From contig NZ_FOQG01000002.1 of assembly GCF_900113685.1 (NCBI RefSeq), forward strand, positions 62,001 to 126,000: a DNA stretch of 64,000 nucleotides. Reading direction: 5' to 3'. Below, piece by piece: positions 25,830-34,753 of this stretch (its first letter is position 1; each line of letters opens with the position of its first letter). A program made the position numbers and the translations under genes. A model generated the notes under the pieces. That model was given only the letters and a program-made list of their open reading frames with translations. It made no database searches and was not told the DNA's origin. Source of the DNA: Nocardioides psychrotolerans. GTDB lineage: Bacteria > Actinomycetota > Actinomycetes > Propionibacteriales > Nocardioidaceae.

Positions 25830-27782
25830 ATGTCCGTCAGCGTCTTCCCCCGTCTCGAGCCCCGTCTCTCCTCGGTCTCCAAGCCGATCCAGTACGTCGG
25901 GGGCGAGCTCAACTCGACCGTCAAGGAGTGGGACTGCGCCCCGGACGGCGAGACGGTCCGCTGGGCGCTGATGTACCCCGACGCCTACGAGGTCGGCCTG
26001 CCCAATCAGGGCGTCCAGATCCTCTACGAGGTGCTCAACGAGCGCGACTGGATCGTCGCGGAGCGGACCTACTCCGTGTGGCCCGACATGGAGGCCATCA
26101 TGCGGGCCGGCGACGACCTGGGTCCGATCCCGCAGTTCACCGTCGACGCCCACCGCTCGGTGAAGGACTTCGACGTCTTCGGCCTGAGCTTCTCCACCGA
26201 GCTCGGCTACACCAACATGCTCAACGCCCTCGACCTCGCGGGCATCCCGCTGCATGCCGCCGACCGCACCGACGCCGACCCGATCGTCCTCGCCGGTGGC
26301 CACGCGGCGTTCAACCCCGAACCGATCGCCGCGTTCGTCGACGCCGCCGTGCTCGGCGACGGCGAGGAGGTCGTGCTCGCGATCTCCGAGGTCGTGCGCG
26401 AGTGGAAGACCGAGGGTCGTCAAGGTGGGCGGGACGAGCTGCTGCGGCGGCTCGCGGTCACCGGCAACATCTACGTGCCGCGGTTCTACGACGTGACCTA
26501 CGCGGCCGACGGCACGATCGAGGCCGTCGTACCCAACCGTCCGGGCATCCCGCACCGCGTCACCAAGCACACGCTGATGGACCTCGATGCCTGGCCGTAC
26601 CCCCGCAAGCCCCTCGTGCCACTGGCCGAGACGGTGCACGAGCGTTTCTCGGTGGAGATCTTCCGCGGCTGCACGCGCGGCTGCCGCTTCTGCCAGGCCG
26701 GAATGATCACCCGCCCGGTCCGCGAGCGGTCGATCAAGACGATCGGCGAGATGGTCGAGAACGGCATCCGCACGACCGGTTTCGAGGAGGTCGGCCTGCT
26801 CTCGCTCTCGAGCGCCGACCACACCGAGATCGCCGAGGTCGCCAAGGGACTCGCCGACCGCTACGAGGGCACCAACGTGTCGCTCTCGCTGCCCAGCACC
26901 CGCGTCGACGCCTTCAACATCAACCTCGCCAACGAGTTCTCCCGCAACGGTCGCCGCTCCGGGTTGACCTTCGCGCCCGAGGGCGGCAGCGAGCGGCTGC
27001 GCAAGGTCATCAACAAGATGGTGACCGAGGAGGACCTCATCCGCACGGTCTCCGCGGCCTACTCCCACGGTTGGCGCCAGGTGAAGCTCTACTTCATGTG
27101 CGGCCTGCCCACCGAGACCGACGAGGACGTCCTCCAGATCGCTGAGCTCGCCAAGCGCGTCATTGCTGAAGGCCGCGCGGTCTCGGGCCGCAACGACATC
27201 CGCTGCACCGTCTCCATCGGTGGCTTCGTGCCCAAGCCCCACACGCCGTTCCAGTGGGCCGCCCAGCTCGACCACGAGACGACCGATTCCCGCCTCAAGC
27301 AGCTGCGCGACACGGTCCGAGACGACAAGAAGTACGGTCGCGCGATCGGCTTCCGCTACCACGACGGCAAGCCCGGCACGATCGAGGGACTGCTCAGCCG
27401 CGGTGACCGCCGCGTCGGCGCCGTCATCGAGCAGGTCTGGCGCGACGGTGGTCGCTTCGACGGGTGGAGCGAGCATTTCTCCTACGACCGTTGGGCGGAG
27501 GCCTGCGCCGAGGTGCTGCCCGCCGCCGGCGTCGACCTCGACTGGTACACCACCCGCGAGCGCACCTACGACGAGGTGCTGCCCTGGGACCACCTCGACT
27601 CCGGCCTCGACAAGGACTGGCTCTGGGCCGACTGGGAGGACGCCATCGACCCGTCCTCCGACGTCGAGGTCGAGGACTGCCGCTGGACGCCCTGCTACGA
27701 CTGCGGCGTGTGCCCCGAGATGGGCACTGAGATCCAGATCGGCCCCACCGGTCAGAAGCTGCTGCCGCTCGCCGCGGTCTGA
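25830..27782 (+). CDS. TIGR03960 family B12-binding-domain/radical SAM protein
   Basis: Radical SAM enzyme of 650 aa. An N-terminal B12-binding-like region (ALMYPDAYEVGLPNQGVQIL, VFGLSFSTELGYTNML, VLAGGHAAFNPEPIA) precedes the radical SAM barrel with the cluster motif CxxxCxxC as RGCTRGCRFCQAGM (around residue 285). Later motifs include LTFAPEGGSERLRKVINK. A C-terminal Cys group (CRWTPCYDCGVCPEMG) suggests a second iron-sulfur or zinc site. The family is usually next to, or fused with, a DUF2344 (TIGR03936) protein and close to rne and rplU. Here the partner is at 35119, so accessory genes have come between. Exact reaction unknown; a role in RNA or ribosome modification is suspected from context. 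Confidence 0.92.
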   Translation: MSVSVFPRLEPRLSSVSKPIQYVGGELNSTVKEWDCAPDGETVRWALMYPDAYEVGLPNQGVQILYEVLNERDWIVAERTYSVWPDMEAIMRAGDDLGPIPQFTVDAHRSVKDFDVFGLSFSTELGYTNMLNALDLAGIPLHAADRTDADPIVLAGGHAAFNPEPIAAFVDAAVLGDGEEVVLAISEVVREWKTEGRQGGRDELLRRLAVTGNIYVPRFYDVTYAADGTIEAVVPNRPGIPHRVTKHTLMDLDAWPYPRKPLVPLAETVHERFSVEIFRGCTRGCRFCQAGMITRPVRERSIKTIGEMVENGIRTTGFEEVGLLSLSSADHTEIAEVAKGLADRYEGTNVSLSLPSTRVDAFNINLANEFSRNGRRSGLTFAPEGGSERLRKVINKMVTEEDLIRTVSAAYSHGWRQVKLYFMCGLPTETDEDVLQIAELAKRVIAEGRAVSGRNDIRCTVSIGGFVPKPHTPFQWAAQLDHETTDSRLKQLRDTVRDDKKYGRAIGFRYHDGKPGTIEGLLSRGDRRVGAVIEQVWRDGGRFDGWSEHFSYDRWAEACAEVLPAAGVDLDWYTTRERTYDEVLPWDHLDSGLDKDWLWADWEDAIDPSSDVEVEDCRWTPCYDCGVCPEMGTEIQIGPTGQKLLPLAAV

Positions 27783-27808
27783 CCTGACTTGAGGCGTTGA
27801 GAGCCGGT

Positions 27809-28561
27809 TCAGTCCGATTCGCAGATGTGCAGCTGGAGCGGCGCATCTGCGGTGAGTGGCGCACGGGACCAGTCGCCGAAGCGTTCGACGACCCGGAGGC
27901 CGCCGAGCGAGAGCAGCAGCGGCAGCTCCTGGGGGAAGATGCTCCTGATCTCCAGCGGCGCCACAGCGAAGTCGGCCTTGGAATCGGTCGAGAAATACCA
28001 CTTCCCGAGAGTCACCTGGGCGGCCGCGTCGTAGGTCTCCGCGACATCGACATGCACCACCCCACGATCGGGATCCACGAACGACAACGCGTCTCGCCTG
28101 CGTCGAACGCCGTCGGCCTCAGCGAGCATGCGCATGCTCGGGTTGAACACGTCGAAGGCGAGCCGCCCGCCGGGCGCCAGGTGCCGTCGCACAGACCGGA
28201 AGCAGTCCACCAGGTCGTCAGCCTCATGGAGGTGGAGCAATGATTTGGCGGCGATGAGCACCAGGTCGAACGTGCGGCCCAGGTCGAGCTCGCGCATATC
28301 GCCCTGCACCCAGTCCACCGCCACGCCGCGCTCGTCCGCCTTGCGCTGAGCCTCGGCAAGCATGTGCGGCGAGAGCTCCAGGCCCAGGCACGGATGCCCG
28401 TCGGACGCGATCGGGATCAGCTTGTCTCCGGTGCCGCACCCGAGCTCCAAGACAGACCCGCCTTGCCGATCGGCCTCGGCCCTGTAGAAGTCGACGGCCT
28501 GTTCGCCTCCGGGGAACAACCGGTCGTACAACCTCGCATCCGAGTAGAACAGCTCGCTCAT
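27809..28561 (-). CDS. Class I SAM-dependent methyltransferase
   Basis: A 250-aa methyltransferase of the Methyltransf_25-like group. Motif I is VLELGCGTGDKLIPIA, the acidic loop at the end of strand 2 is GLELSPHMLAEA, motif post-I VDWVQGDMRELDLG, and LAPGGRLAFDVFNP is the usual strand 5 region. Substrate unknown. GGAGGG lies at good distance before the ATG at 28561. Codon third positions are less G+C rich than in the flanking housekeeping genes by eye, and it lies in the block that splits the radical SAM/DUF2344 pair, so recent acquisition is likely. Confidence 0.85.
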   Translation of the reverse strand: MSELFYSDARLYDRLFPGGEQAVDFYRAEADRQGGSVLELGCGTGDKLIPIASDGHPCLGLELSPHMLAEAQRKADERGVAVDWVQGDMRELDLGRTFDLVLIAAKSLLHLHEADDLVDCFRSVRRHLAPGGRLAFDVFNPSMRMLAEADGVRRRRDALSFVDPDRGVVHVDVAETYDAAAQVTLGKWYFSTDSKADFAVAPLEIRSIFPQELPLLLSLGGLRVVERFGDWSRAPLTADAPLQLHICESD

Positions 28562-28643
28562 GAGGCGCCCCCTCCTTCCCGGATCCATTGTCGCGCTCCG
28601 ACGTCCAGTGGCGGCGATGAATCAGTCCTGCCGTTGACCGATC

Positions 28644-29042
28644 ATGGCTTTCATGGAAGATCAGCAGACGCCGCAGACGGCCGCCGTGGGTGAGGCGAAG
28701 GTCATCACGCTCTGCGGCTCGACCCAGTTCGAGGCTGAGTTCGCGGAGGTCAACCAACGGCTCACGATGGAAGGGTGCGTTGTGATCAGCCTCGGAATGT
28801 TCGGCCTCCCCAATCTGCCGGACTACGACTGGGCAGCCGACGGTTCGGACCTGAGAGCGCGGCTCGGCCGCGTGCACTTCCAGAAGATTCGCATGGCCGA
28901 CGAGGTGTCTATCGTGGATCAGGGCGGCTACGTAGGTGAGTCAACCCGACGGGAGATTGCCTACGCGGAGTCGCTCGGCAAGCCGGTTCGGTACCTGAGT
29001 CTCGAGACCTCCGTTCGACCGGGAGTCGACCCCCAAGAGTGA
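28644..29042 (+). CDS. Small nucleoside 2-deoxyribosyltransferase-like (DUF4406-like) protein
   Basis: A 132-aa protein starting a Rossmann-like strand KVITLCGSTQFEAEF and ending with DQGGYVGESTRREIAYAESLGKPVRYL, where the Glu and the E-x-x-x-A helix resemble the nucleotide-binding site of deoxyribosyltransferase and TIR-like folds. Close relatives are frequent in phages and mobile elements. It could act on nucleotides, but the reaction is not established. Start is ATG 28644 or 28653. It has weaker codon bias than core genes and sits in the accessory block, consistent with transfer. Confidence 0.65.
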   Translation: MAFMEDQQTPQTAAVGEAKVITLCGSTQFEAEFAEVNQRLTMEGCVVISLGMFGLPNLPDYDWAADGSDLRARLGRVHFQKIRMADEVSIVDQGGYVGESTRREIAYAESLGKPVRYLSLETSVRPGVDPQE

Positions 29043-29157
29043 GTCGGGGCCGCCGCCCACGAGCGGCCCGAAAGAAGTTTCGTTTGTCGTCTCACTGGGT
29101 GGGATCCAGGCCGCTGATCCGGCCCCGGCTGTCGGTGGCCACGGCTTCAATGGGTCT

Positions 29158-30441
29158 ATGACCGAGCAGCCCGGAGGCGATGACAGCACCAGCGTGCTGA
29201 CGGCCGTCCGCGCAGGCCGGGCAACCCGCGATCAGGCCGAGATCGAGATCGTCCAGTCGATCATCGACTGGTGTGTGATCCATCAGACCGACGACGAAGA
29301 CGCAGCCTCCTTCGGTGACCACGGCATCCCCCTCGCCGGCGACGGCGCCCCCTGGGTCCTCGAGTTCGCGGTCATGGAGCTCTGCGCCGCGCTCGGGCTC
29401 TCGACCGATGCGGGGAAGCGGCAGGTCGGCTCCGTCCTCGAGACCCGTTACCGGTTGCCGCGGCTGTGGGAGCGCGTGATCGCCGGCGACCTCCCGTTCT
29501 GGAGGGCCCGGTCGGTCGCGGAGCAGACGATGTGCCTGCCCGCAGCAGGTGCGGCGTTCGTGGACCGCCACGTCGCCCACGTGGCGCACAAGGTGTCCTA
29601 CCTCCAGCTCAAGCGGCTCGTCGAGGAAGCCCGCACCCGGTTCGACCCCGCCGAGGCCGAGAAGCGCGCCCGCGCTGCCGCCGACTGGCGGCACGTGTCG
29701 ATCCACACCAAGGACGTCGGGGTGAACGGCACCGTCGACCTCACCGGCACGTTGGACCTGCGCGACGCCCTCGACCTCGACGACGCCCTCAACCATGGAG
29801 CAGCCCTGCTCGGGGTGGCCGGGTGCGAGGAGTCCCACGACGTACGCCGCTCCATCGCCGCCGGCGACCTCGCCCGCGGCACCCAGTCCCTCCCCTTCGA
29901 CGAGAGGGGTGAGGCGTCGACCACCGGGACGCCGCCGCGGAGCCGGGTCGTGCTCCACGTCCACCTCGCCGAGGCAGCCCTCGATGGTGACGTGGAGGGG
30001 TGCCTGGGCCGGGTGGAGGACACGAGGTCCCCGATCTGGGTCGATCGCGTCCGCGACTGGTGCGACAGCCCCGATGTGCAGGTGGTCGTGCGCCCGGTCA
30101 TCGACCTCGCAGAGCACATCCACGTCGAGGCCTACGAGATCCCCGACCGCCTCCGGGTCCAACGCGAACACATCGACCACCACTGCGTCTTCCCGTGGTG
30201 CACCAGACCCGCGAGATCCTGCGACATCGACCACGTCGTCGCCTACGAGCAAGGTGGGAGCACCTGCTCCGACAACACCGCCCCACTGTGTCGAGGGCAC
30301 CACCGCGCCAAGACCCACTCCGGGTGGACCTACGACGCGATCGACGACGGCGTCTACGTGTGGCGATCACCCCACGGGCTGTTCTTCCGCCGCGACCACC
30401 ACGGCACCACCCCCATCGCCGCGCCACCCGGCGAGACCTGA
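29158..30441 (+). CDS. DUF222 / HNH endonuclease (13E12 repeat family)
   Basis: A 427-aa protein. Residues ~30-300 are the helical DUF222 domain typical of the actinobacterial 13E12 family; the C-terminus is an HNH nuclease: CVFPWCTRPARSCDIDHVV, then NTAPLCRGHHRAKTH, where Cys pairs hold zinc and the Asp-His dyad plus later His form the active site. Such genes occur in many copies in actinobacterial genomes and spread like mobile passengers, though their biological role is not settled. It lies in the accessory block between the radical SAM gene and DUF2344. A hairpin follows the stop. Confidence 0.9.
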   Translation: MTEQPGGDDSTSVLTAVRAGRATRDQAEIEIVQSIIDWCVIHQTDDEDAASFGDHGIPLAGDGAPWVLEFAVMELCAALGLSTDAGKRQVGSVLETRYRLPRLWERVIAGDLPFWRARSVAEQTMCLPAAGAAFVDRHVAHVAHKVSYLQLKRLVEEARTRFDPAEAEKRARAAADWRHVSIHTKDVGVNGTVDLTGTLDLRDALDLDDALNHGAALLGVAGCEESHDVRRSIAAGDLARGTQSLPFDERGEASTTGTPPRSRVVLHVHLAEAALDGDVEGCLGRVEDTRSPIWVDRVRDWCDSPDVQVVVRPVIDLAEHIHVEAYEIPDRLRVQREHIDHHCVFPWCTRPARSCDIDHVVAYEQGGSTCSDNTAPLCRGHHRAKTHSGWTYDAIDDGVYVWRSPHGLFFRRDHHGTTPIAAPPGET

Positions 30442-30457
30442 GTCCACCGGCCCCACA

Positions 30458-30474
30458 CCCCGCCGCCGGCGGGG
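30458..30474 (+). terminator. Hairpin after the DUF222/HNH gene
   Basis: CCCCGCC and GGCGGGG pair perfectly around a 3-base loop, 16 bases after the stop codon. Confidence 0.5.
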
Positions 30475-30552
30475 CCATCGGCACGCCCGCGCCTCTCGAG
30501 ACCCGGCGACCCGAGAGCCACACCTCCGGCTCCTGGCCAGGGGCCTGACACA

Positions 30553-30594
30553 ACAGCTCCCCCCACCCGGCGCGAGCCGGGCGGGAGGAGCTGT
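30553..30594. terminator. Bidirectional terminator between convergent genes
   Basis: Two 19-base arms (30553-30571 and 30576-30594) pair with only two mismatches around a GCGA tetraloop, a stable GNRA loop. It lies between the plus-strand DUF222/HNH gene and the minus-strand gene ending at 30629, so it can stop both. Confidence 0.75.
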
Positions 30595-30628
30595 CGGGTG
30601 CCCCCGAAGTCAGGACGACGGCGCTGGG

Positions 30629-31342
30629 TCAGCGCAGCGACTCGGTGAGGTCGGAGCCGTCCTCGGCGAAGGCGACACAGGCCAGCTTGTCGCCCGACTC
30701 GGGCTCGGCGGTCTGGGTCAGGCCGATGTAGTTGTAGCCCTCGGTGATGAAGGAGTTGAGCTCCTCGTCGGTGAAGGCGATCGCCTCGTCACACAGCGTG
30801 TTGGAGGAGTCGTCGCCGAAGTCGGCCACGTCGTCGCCCGACAGGGTGACCGTCGCGAGGACCTCGCCGTCGTGCTTCTCGCCGCAGCCGACCTTCTTGA
30901 TCTGGGAGACCGCTTCGTCAGAGGCGTCGAGGCCCTTGGCAGTGACGCAGTCGCCCGTCTTGAGGCTGTCGACCGACTCGCCGCCGAGGATCACACCGGC
31001 GGCCACGAGGGCGACCAGCAGGATGACGACGATGATGTCGATCACGATGGCCGCGATGGCCAGGCCCTTGCCGCCGCCCTTCTTCGCGAGCACGACGATC
31101 GCGAGGACGAGCGAGACCAGGGTCGTGAGACCGCAGGGGATGAAGGCGAGGACGAGGGCCGCGATGGCCATGCCCTTGCCCTTGGGGGGCTCCATACCGC
31201 CGGGACTCGCGGGGTAGGCGTTGCCGTAGGGCGGCTGCTGGCCTCCGCCGTAGGGCTGCTGCGGGGCGCCGTAGGGGGTGTTGCCAGGCTGTCCCTCCGG
31301 AGTGCCATAGGGCTGTCCGGGACCTTCAGGTGGTGTAGTCAC
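30629..31342 (-). CDS. DUF4190 membrane protein with septum-formation-like extracellular domain
   Basis: About 237 aa. The N-terminal ~50 residues are Pro/Gly/Tyr/Gln rich (PYGAPQQPYGGGQQPPYG), then two transmembrane helices (MAIAALVLAFIPCGLTTLVS and LAIAAIVIDIIVVILLVALV) forming the DUF4190 unit, then an extracellular domain starting SLKTGDCVTAKGLD with three more Cys (VGCGEKHDGEV, TLCDEA, LACVAF), the pattern of the Septum_form-type domain. Such proteins are abundant in actinobacteria; no function is proven. GTG at 31342 gives the common start MTTPPEG; GTG at 31348 is also possible. Confidence 0.75.
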   Translation of the reverse strand: MTTPPEGPGQPYGTPEGQPGNTPYGAPQQPYGGGQQPPYGNAYPASPGGMEPPKGKGMAIAALVLAFIPCGLTTLVSLVLAIVVLAKKGGGKGLAIAAIVIDIIVVILLVALVAAGVILGGESVDSLKTGDCVTAKGLDASDEAVSQIKKVGCGEKHDGEVLATVTLSGDDVADFGDDSSNTLCDEAIAFTDEELNSFITEGYNYIGLTQTAEPESGDKLACVAFAEDGSDLTESLR

Positions 31343-31441
31343 GCGCACACACTAGGGCGCGCGGGCCCCTCCCTGTCGGCACTTGTCCGAACCAGTTGCC
31401 GGGTGTCGTCGGGGCCCCGGGGGCGCACCCGGTGGCGTGGC

Positions 31442-31447
31442 TATGCT
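31442..31447 (+). promoter_or_regulatory. Candidate -10 box of the sulfotransferase-like gene
   Basis: TATGCT ends 6 bases before the GTG at 31454, which has no Shine-Dalgarno sequence. Confidence 0.45.
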
Positions 31448-31453
31448 GCGCCG

Positions 31454-32563
31454 GTGACCACGCGCCCGCTCTACGTTCACGTCGGTGCGAGCAAGACCGG
31501 GACGTCTGCGCTCCAAGCCGGGCTGTGGGAGTCCAAGCGGTTCCTGCGCCGCTCCGGCATCGGCCTTCCGTTCGTCGGCCGCCCGGCACACGTCCGTCGC
31601 CTGCTGCGGCCACTGGGCTGGACCATGGGGACCGGGTTCGACCGCCCGCCCAAGCCCCAGGTCCTGCGCGAGCTGGCCTCGCGGCTCCGCGACACCCCGG
31701 GCGACCGGCTTCTGGTGAGCAACGAGGACCTCTGTGAGCTCGACACCCCTCGCATCGACCTGGTGCGTGAGCTCGCGGAGGCGGCCGACCTCGACCTGCG
31801 CGTCGTGGTGTCGGCCCGCGACTGGGCCAAGCAGCTGCCCTCGGAGTGGCAGCAGTTCCTCAAGCACCGGCTCACCACCGACTACGACTCCTTCCTCGAG
31901 CAGGTACGACGGCGCGAGGGTGCCGCAGCCGAGCACTACTGGCAGCGCCAGGACGTGGCCGGCATCTGCGCCCGCTGGGCGACCGGTCTCGACCCGGCCG
32001 ACGTCCACGTCATCGCCGTTCCGCCGATGTCCGCCGACGCCGATGGCGTCTTCCGCCTCTTCGGCGAGGCCGTCGGCTTCGACGCGACCCGCCTGACCCT
32101 GCCCACCCACCACGTGAACGCCTCGTTCGGCTACGTCGAGGCCGAGGTCCTGCGCCGGCTCAACTCCAGCCTGGGGGACCGGTTGCCCGACTACGAGCTG
32201 GACTATGTGCCGGCGGTGCGCAACGTGCTGGTGCGTGGGGTGCTCGCGCGTGAGGCCAGCGCCAAGATCACCCTGCCGCCCGAGCACCTCGCCTGGGTGC
32301 GTGACCTCGGTCAGCAGCATCTCGAGGCACTGCGCAGCGGCGGCTACACGCTGCACGGCGACCCGCGCTACCTCGTGGCGGGGGAGGACGCCGCCACGGC
32401 CCTGCCGTCGCTCGACCCCGACGCCGTGGCCGACGCCGCGGTGGAGACGCTTGCGTCGTTCGCCGTGCGGATGCACCAGCGCGGACGCGGCAAGGGCCAG
32501 CGCGGCCCGGGAGGCCAGCGCGGCCCGGGCGCTCAGCAGTCCGCGCGACGCGGCAACGCGTAG
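31454..32563 (+). CDS. Sulfotransferase-like P-loop protein
   Basis: A 369-aa cytosolic protein. The N-terminus LYVHVGASKTGTSALQAGLW fits the 5'-phosphosulfate loop of PAPS-dependent sulfotransferases (K-T-G-T-S). DLRVVVSARDWAKQLPSEWQQFL resembles the second, 3'-phosphate-binding region (R and a following Ser). The acceptor is unknown; relatives modify glycans or lipids at the cell surface. The C-terminal ~30 residues are low complexity (RGKGQRGPGGQRGPG). Its last 31 bases overlap, tail to tail, the 3' end of the minus-strand endonuclease-like gene. Confidence 0.75.
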   Translation: MTTRPLYVHVGASKTGTSALQAGLWESKRFLRRSGIGLPFVGRPAHVRRLLRPLGWTMGTGFDRPPKPQVLRELASRLRDTPGDRLLVSNEDLCELDTPRIDLVRELAEAADLDLRVVVSARDWAKQLPSEWQQFLKHRLTTDYDSFLEQVRRREGAAAEHYWQRQDVAGICARWATGLDPADVHVIAVPPMSADADGVFRLFGEAVGFDATRLTLPTHHVNASFGYVEAEVLRRLNSSLGDRLPDYELDYVPAVRNVLVRGVLAREASAKITLPPEHLAWVRDLGQQHLEALRSGGYTLHGDPRYLVAGEDAATALPSLDPDAVADAAVETLASFAVRMHQRGRGKGQRGPGGQRGPGAQQSARRGNA

Positions 32564-33471
32564 TCGACCAGCACAGCGCGGTGGTCCGCGACCCGCGAGG
32601 CCAGCACCTGCGCCTGCTCCGGCACCCAGCCACCCGTGCCGTAGAGCACGAAGTCGATGCGGCGCTGCGGCACGCGTGGAGGCACGGTCAGACCTTCACC
32701 GACGCCCACGAGCGGCCACGGGTCCGAGGTGAAGGTGTCGATGACCTGCATCGCGGGTGACCCGCTCTCGGCGTTGAGGTCACCACCGAGCAGGAACGGC
32801 CGGTCGTTTCCGGCGACCAGCTTCCGCACGCCACGGGCCTGCACGATCCGGATCACCCCGCGGGTGTGCTGGAAGTGGGCGTTGTAGACGTCGACGGCGC
32901 CGCCGGGCAGGTCGATCGTCGCGCGCAGGAGGCCCCGCTGCTGGAGTCCGGGGAAGTTGGGCAGCAGCTGGTTGGACCAGCTGAGGATCGGCAGCCGGCT
33001 CAGGGTCGCCGTACCGGACTCGCGACGCGGGCCGCCCTCGCTCTCCGGCGGCCGGGTGAAGTTGCGGCCGAAGACCACGTCCATGCTGAGCAGCTGGCCC
33101 AGCTCGGCCGGCTGGTCGTCCAGGCCCGACTTGGCGCGGAAGCGGTGCACCTCCTGGAGGAGCACCACGTCGGCGTCCCACGCGCGGATCTCGTCGGCCA
33201 TCGCGGGCAGGTCGTAGCCATCAGGCCCCACCGCGCCGTGGATGTTGATCGTGGCCACCCGCAGCCGCTGGGTCGGCGGCGCGACGCAGGGCGAGGTCGG
33301 GTCCGTGGGAGCCAGGGTCGGCGGCGTACCGGTCGGGGGCGGGAGGCCGGAGGACGGCGCCGGCAGCGGCGGGCGGACCCCGGTGTCGTCGGGGCGGGGC
33401 CAGAAGACGACGAGGCACACGACGAGCAGGAGGGCGAGGGCCGCGAAGCCGGCGTGGATCCAGCGGTTCAT
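32533..33471 (-). CDS. Membrane-anchored endonuclease/exonuclease/phosphatase family protein
   Basis: A 312-aa protein of the EEP (DNase I-like) fold. An N-terminal hydrophobic segment (IHAGFAALALLLVVCLVVFW) and a Pro-rich spacer put the enzyme domain outside the membrane. Domain motifs: RVATINIHGA, VVLLQEVHRF (metal-binding Glu), YNAHFQHTRG, LLGGDLNAES (catalytic Asp/Asn) and the final VADHRAVLVDY (Asp-His pair). Substrate may be nucleic acid, phosphoinositide-like lipid or another phosphodiester. The ATG at 33471 has GAGAGGTGA before it. Ends by tail-to-tail overlap with the sulfotransferase-like gene. Confidence 0.85.
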   Translation of the reverse strand: MNRWIHAGFAALALLLVVCLVVFWPRPDDTGVRPPLPAPSSGLPPPTGTPPTLAPTDPTSPCVAPPTQRLRVATINIHGAVGPDGYDLPAMADEIRAWDADVVLLQEVHRFRAKSGLDDQPAELGQLLSMDVVFGRNFTRPPESEGGPRRESGTATLSRLPILSWSNQLLPNFPGLQQRGLLRATIDLPGGAVDVYNAHFQHTRGVIRIVQARGVRKLVAGNDRPFLLGGDLNAESGSPAMQVIDTFTSDPWPLVGVGEGLTVPPRVPQRRIDFVLYGTGGWVPEQAQVLASRVADHRAVLVDYALPRRADC

Positions 33472-33589
33472 CGTCACCTCTCGTCCGTGGGTCGGTCCTC
33501 CTCGGGCGTGGCCCAGGGTAGGGGGCCCGTCCGTGCGAGCCACCCTCCAGGGCCTCCAGGGTGTCCCCGGGATCGGGCACCATGAGGGG

Positions 33590-34753
33590 ATGCGACTGAT
33601 CAGCGACGCCGAGCGCCGGGCCCGCATCGGGCAGCGCCACGCGATCGCGCCGGGCCTGCGGGCGACGGGACCGGAGGCAGCGACGCGGGCGATGACGGTG
33701 CTGCACTCCACCGAGCCGGCGACGGTCCACCTCTCCCTCTTCGCCCGCGTGGACGGGCTCACCCACGACGACGTCGACCGGGCGCTCCACACCGACCGCA
33801 CGCTGGTCAAGCAGCTCGCGATGCGGCGCACTCTCTTCGTCTTCCCGCGCGACCTGCTGCCGGCGGCGTGGGGGAGCGCGTCGGCGCGGGTGGCCGACAC
33901 CGAGGGGCGGCGCGTCGCCCAGGACATCGAGCGCGCAGGGGTCGCTGCCGACGGGGTCGCCTGGCTCGACGAGGCCCGCAGCGCCGTGCTCGCCCTGCTC
34001 GGCGAGACCCCGACCGGCAGGACCGCCCTGGAGCTGCGGGAGGCGATCGCCCACATCGACGTCAAGATCGACGTCACGGCCGGCTCCACGTGGGGCGCCG
34101 GGCGGGTGCTGACCCACCTCGGCGCGACCGGCGACCTGGTGCGCGGAGTCAACACGCTCCACTGGCGGCTCTCGCGGCCACGGTGGACCCGGATGGAGGA
34201 CTGGCTCGACGTCGTACCTCCTCGGCTGGAGGCGCGCGAGGGCTACGCCGAGCTCGTACGACGGTGGCTCGCCACCTTCGGGCCCGGCGCCGTCGAGGAC
34301 GTCCAGTGGTGGCTCGGAGGGACCAAGGCAGCGGTGCGCCAGGCCCTGGTCGACCTCGACGCGGTCGAGGTCGCGCTCGAGGAGGGCGGCGCCGGCTGGG
34401 TGCTGCCCGACGACATCGACGAGGTGAGCGCCGCGGAGCCCTGGGCCGCGCTGCTGCCGGTGCTGGACCCGACCGTCATGGGGTGGAAGCACCGCGGCTT
34501 CTACCTCGGCTCCCACGGCCCCGCGCTCTTCGACCGCAACGGCAACGCCGGCACGACCGCGTGGTGGGACGGGCGGGTCGTGGGCTGCTGGGTCCAGGAC
34601 GCCGACGGGGTCGTGGAGGTGCGGCTGCTGGAGGACTGTGCGCGCGAGGCGCGGCAGGCCCTGGACGTCGAGGCCGCGCGGCTCACCGAATGGCTCGAGG
34701 GGCGGCGGGTCAGTACGGTCTACCCTTCCCCGGCGATGAAGGAGCAACGTTGA
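33590..34753 (+). CDS. Winged-helix DNA-binding (HTH_42/AlkZ-superfamily) protein
   Basis: A 387-aa member of the HTH_42 family, three winged-helix repeats. Visible stretches: MTVLHSTEPATVHLSLFARV, LVKQLAMRRTLFVFPRDLL, GSTWGAGRVLTHLGATGDLV and LDPTVMGWKHRGFYLG. The superfamily includes DNA glycosylases that remove bulky alkyl or crosslinked bases with a Q-x-Q or Q-x-D motif; here the corresponding place reads LHSTEP and no such motif is evident, so glycosylase activity is uncertain. The ATG at 33590 is chosen by homology-like start MRLISDAER. The stop overlaps the next gene's TTG start. Confidence 0.8.
   Translation: MRLISDAERRARIGQRHAIAPGLRATGPEAATRAMTVLHSTEPATVHLSLFARVDGLTHDDVDRALHTDRTLVKQLAMRRTLFVFPRDLLPAAWGSASARVADTEGRRVAQDIERAGVAADGVAWLDEARSAVLALLGETPTGRTALELREAIAHIDVKIDVTAGSTWGAGRVLTHLGATGDLVRGVNTLHWRLSRPRWTRMEDWLDVVPPRLEAREGYAELVRRWLATFGPGAVEDVQWWLGGTKAAVRQALVDLDAVEVALEEGGAGWVLPDDIDEVSAAEPWAALLPVLDPTVMGWKHRGFYLGSHGPALFDRNGNAGTTAWWDGRVVGCWVQDADGVVEVRLLEDCAREARQALDVEAARLTEWLEGRRVSTVYPSPAMKEQR

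Noticed and set aside
29158..30441. HNH nuclease as a CRISPR, homing or restriction enzyme
   Set aside because: DUF222/13E12 architecture is the common actinobacterial family; no RuvC domain, methylase or intron is present.
29795..31453. Plus-strand frame running from the DUF222 gene into the sulfotransferase-like gene
   Set aside because: Crosses two real genes and a terminator; the true start is GTG 31454.
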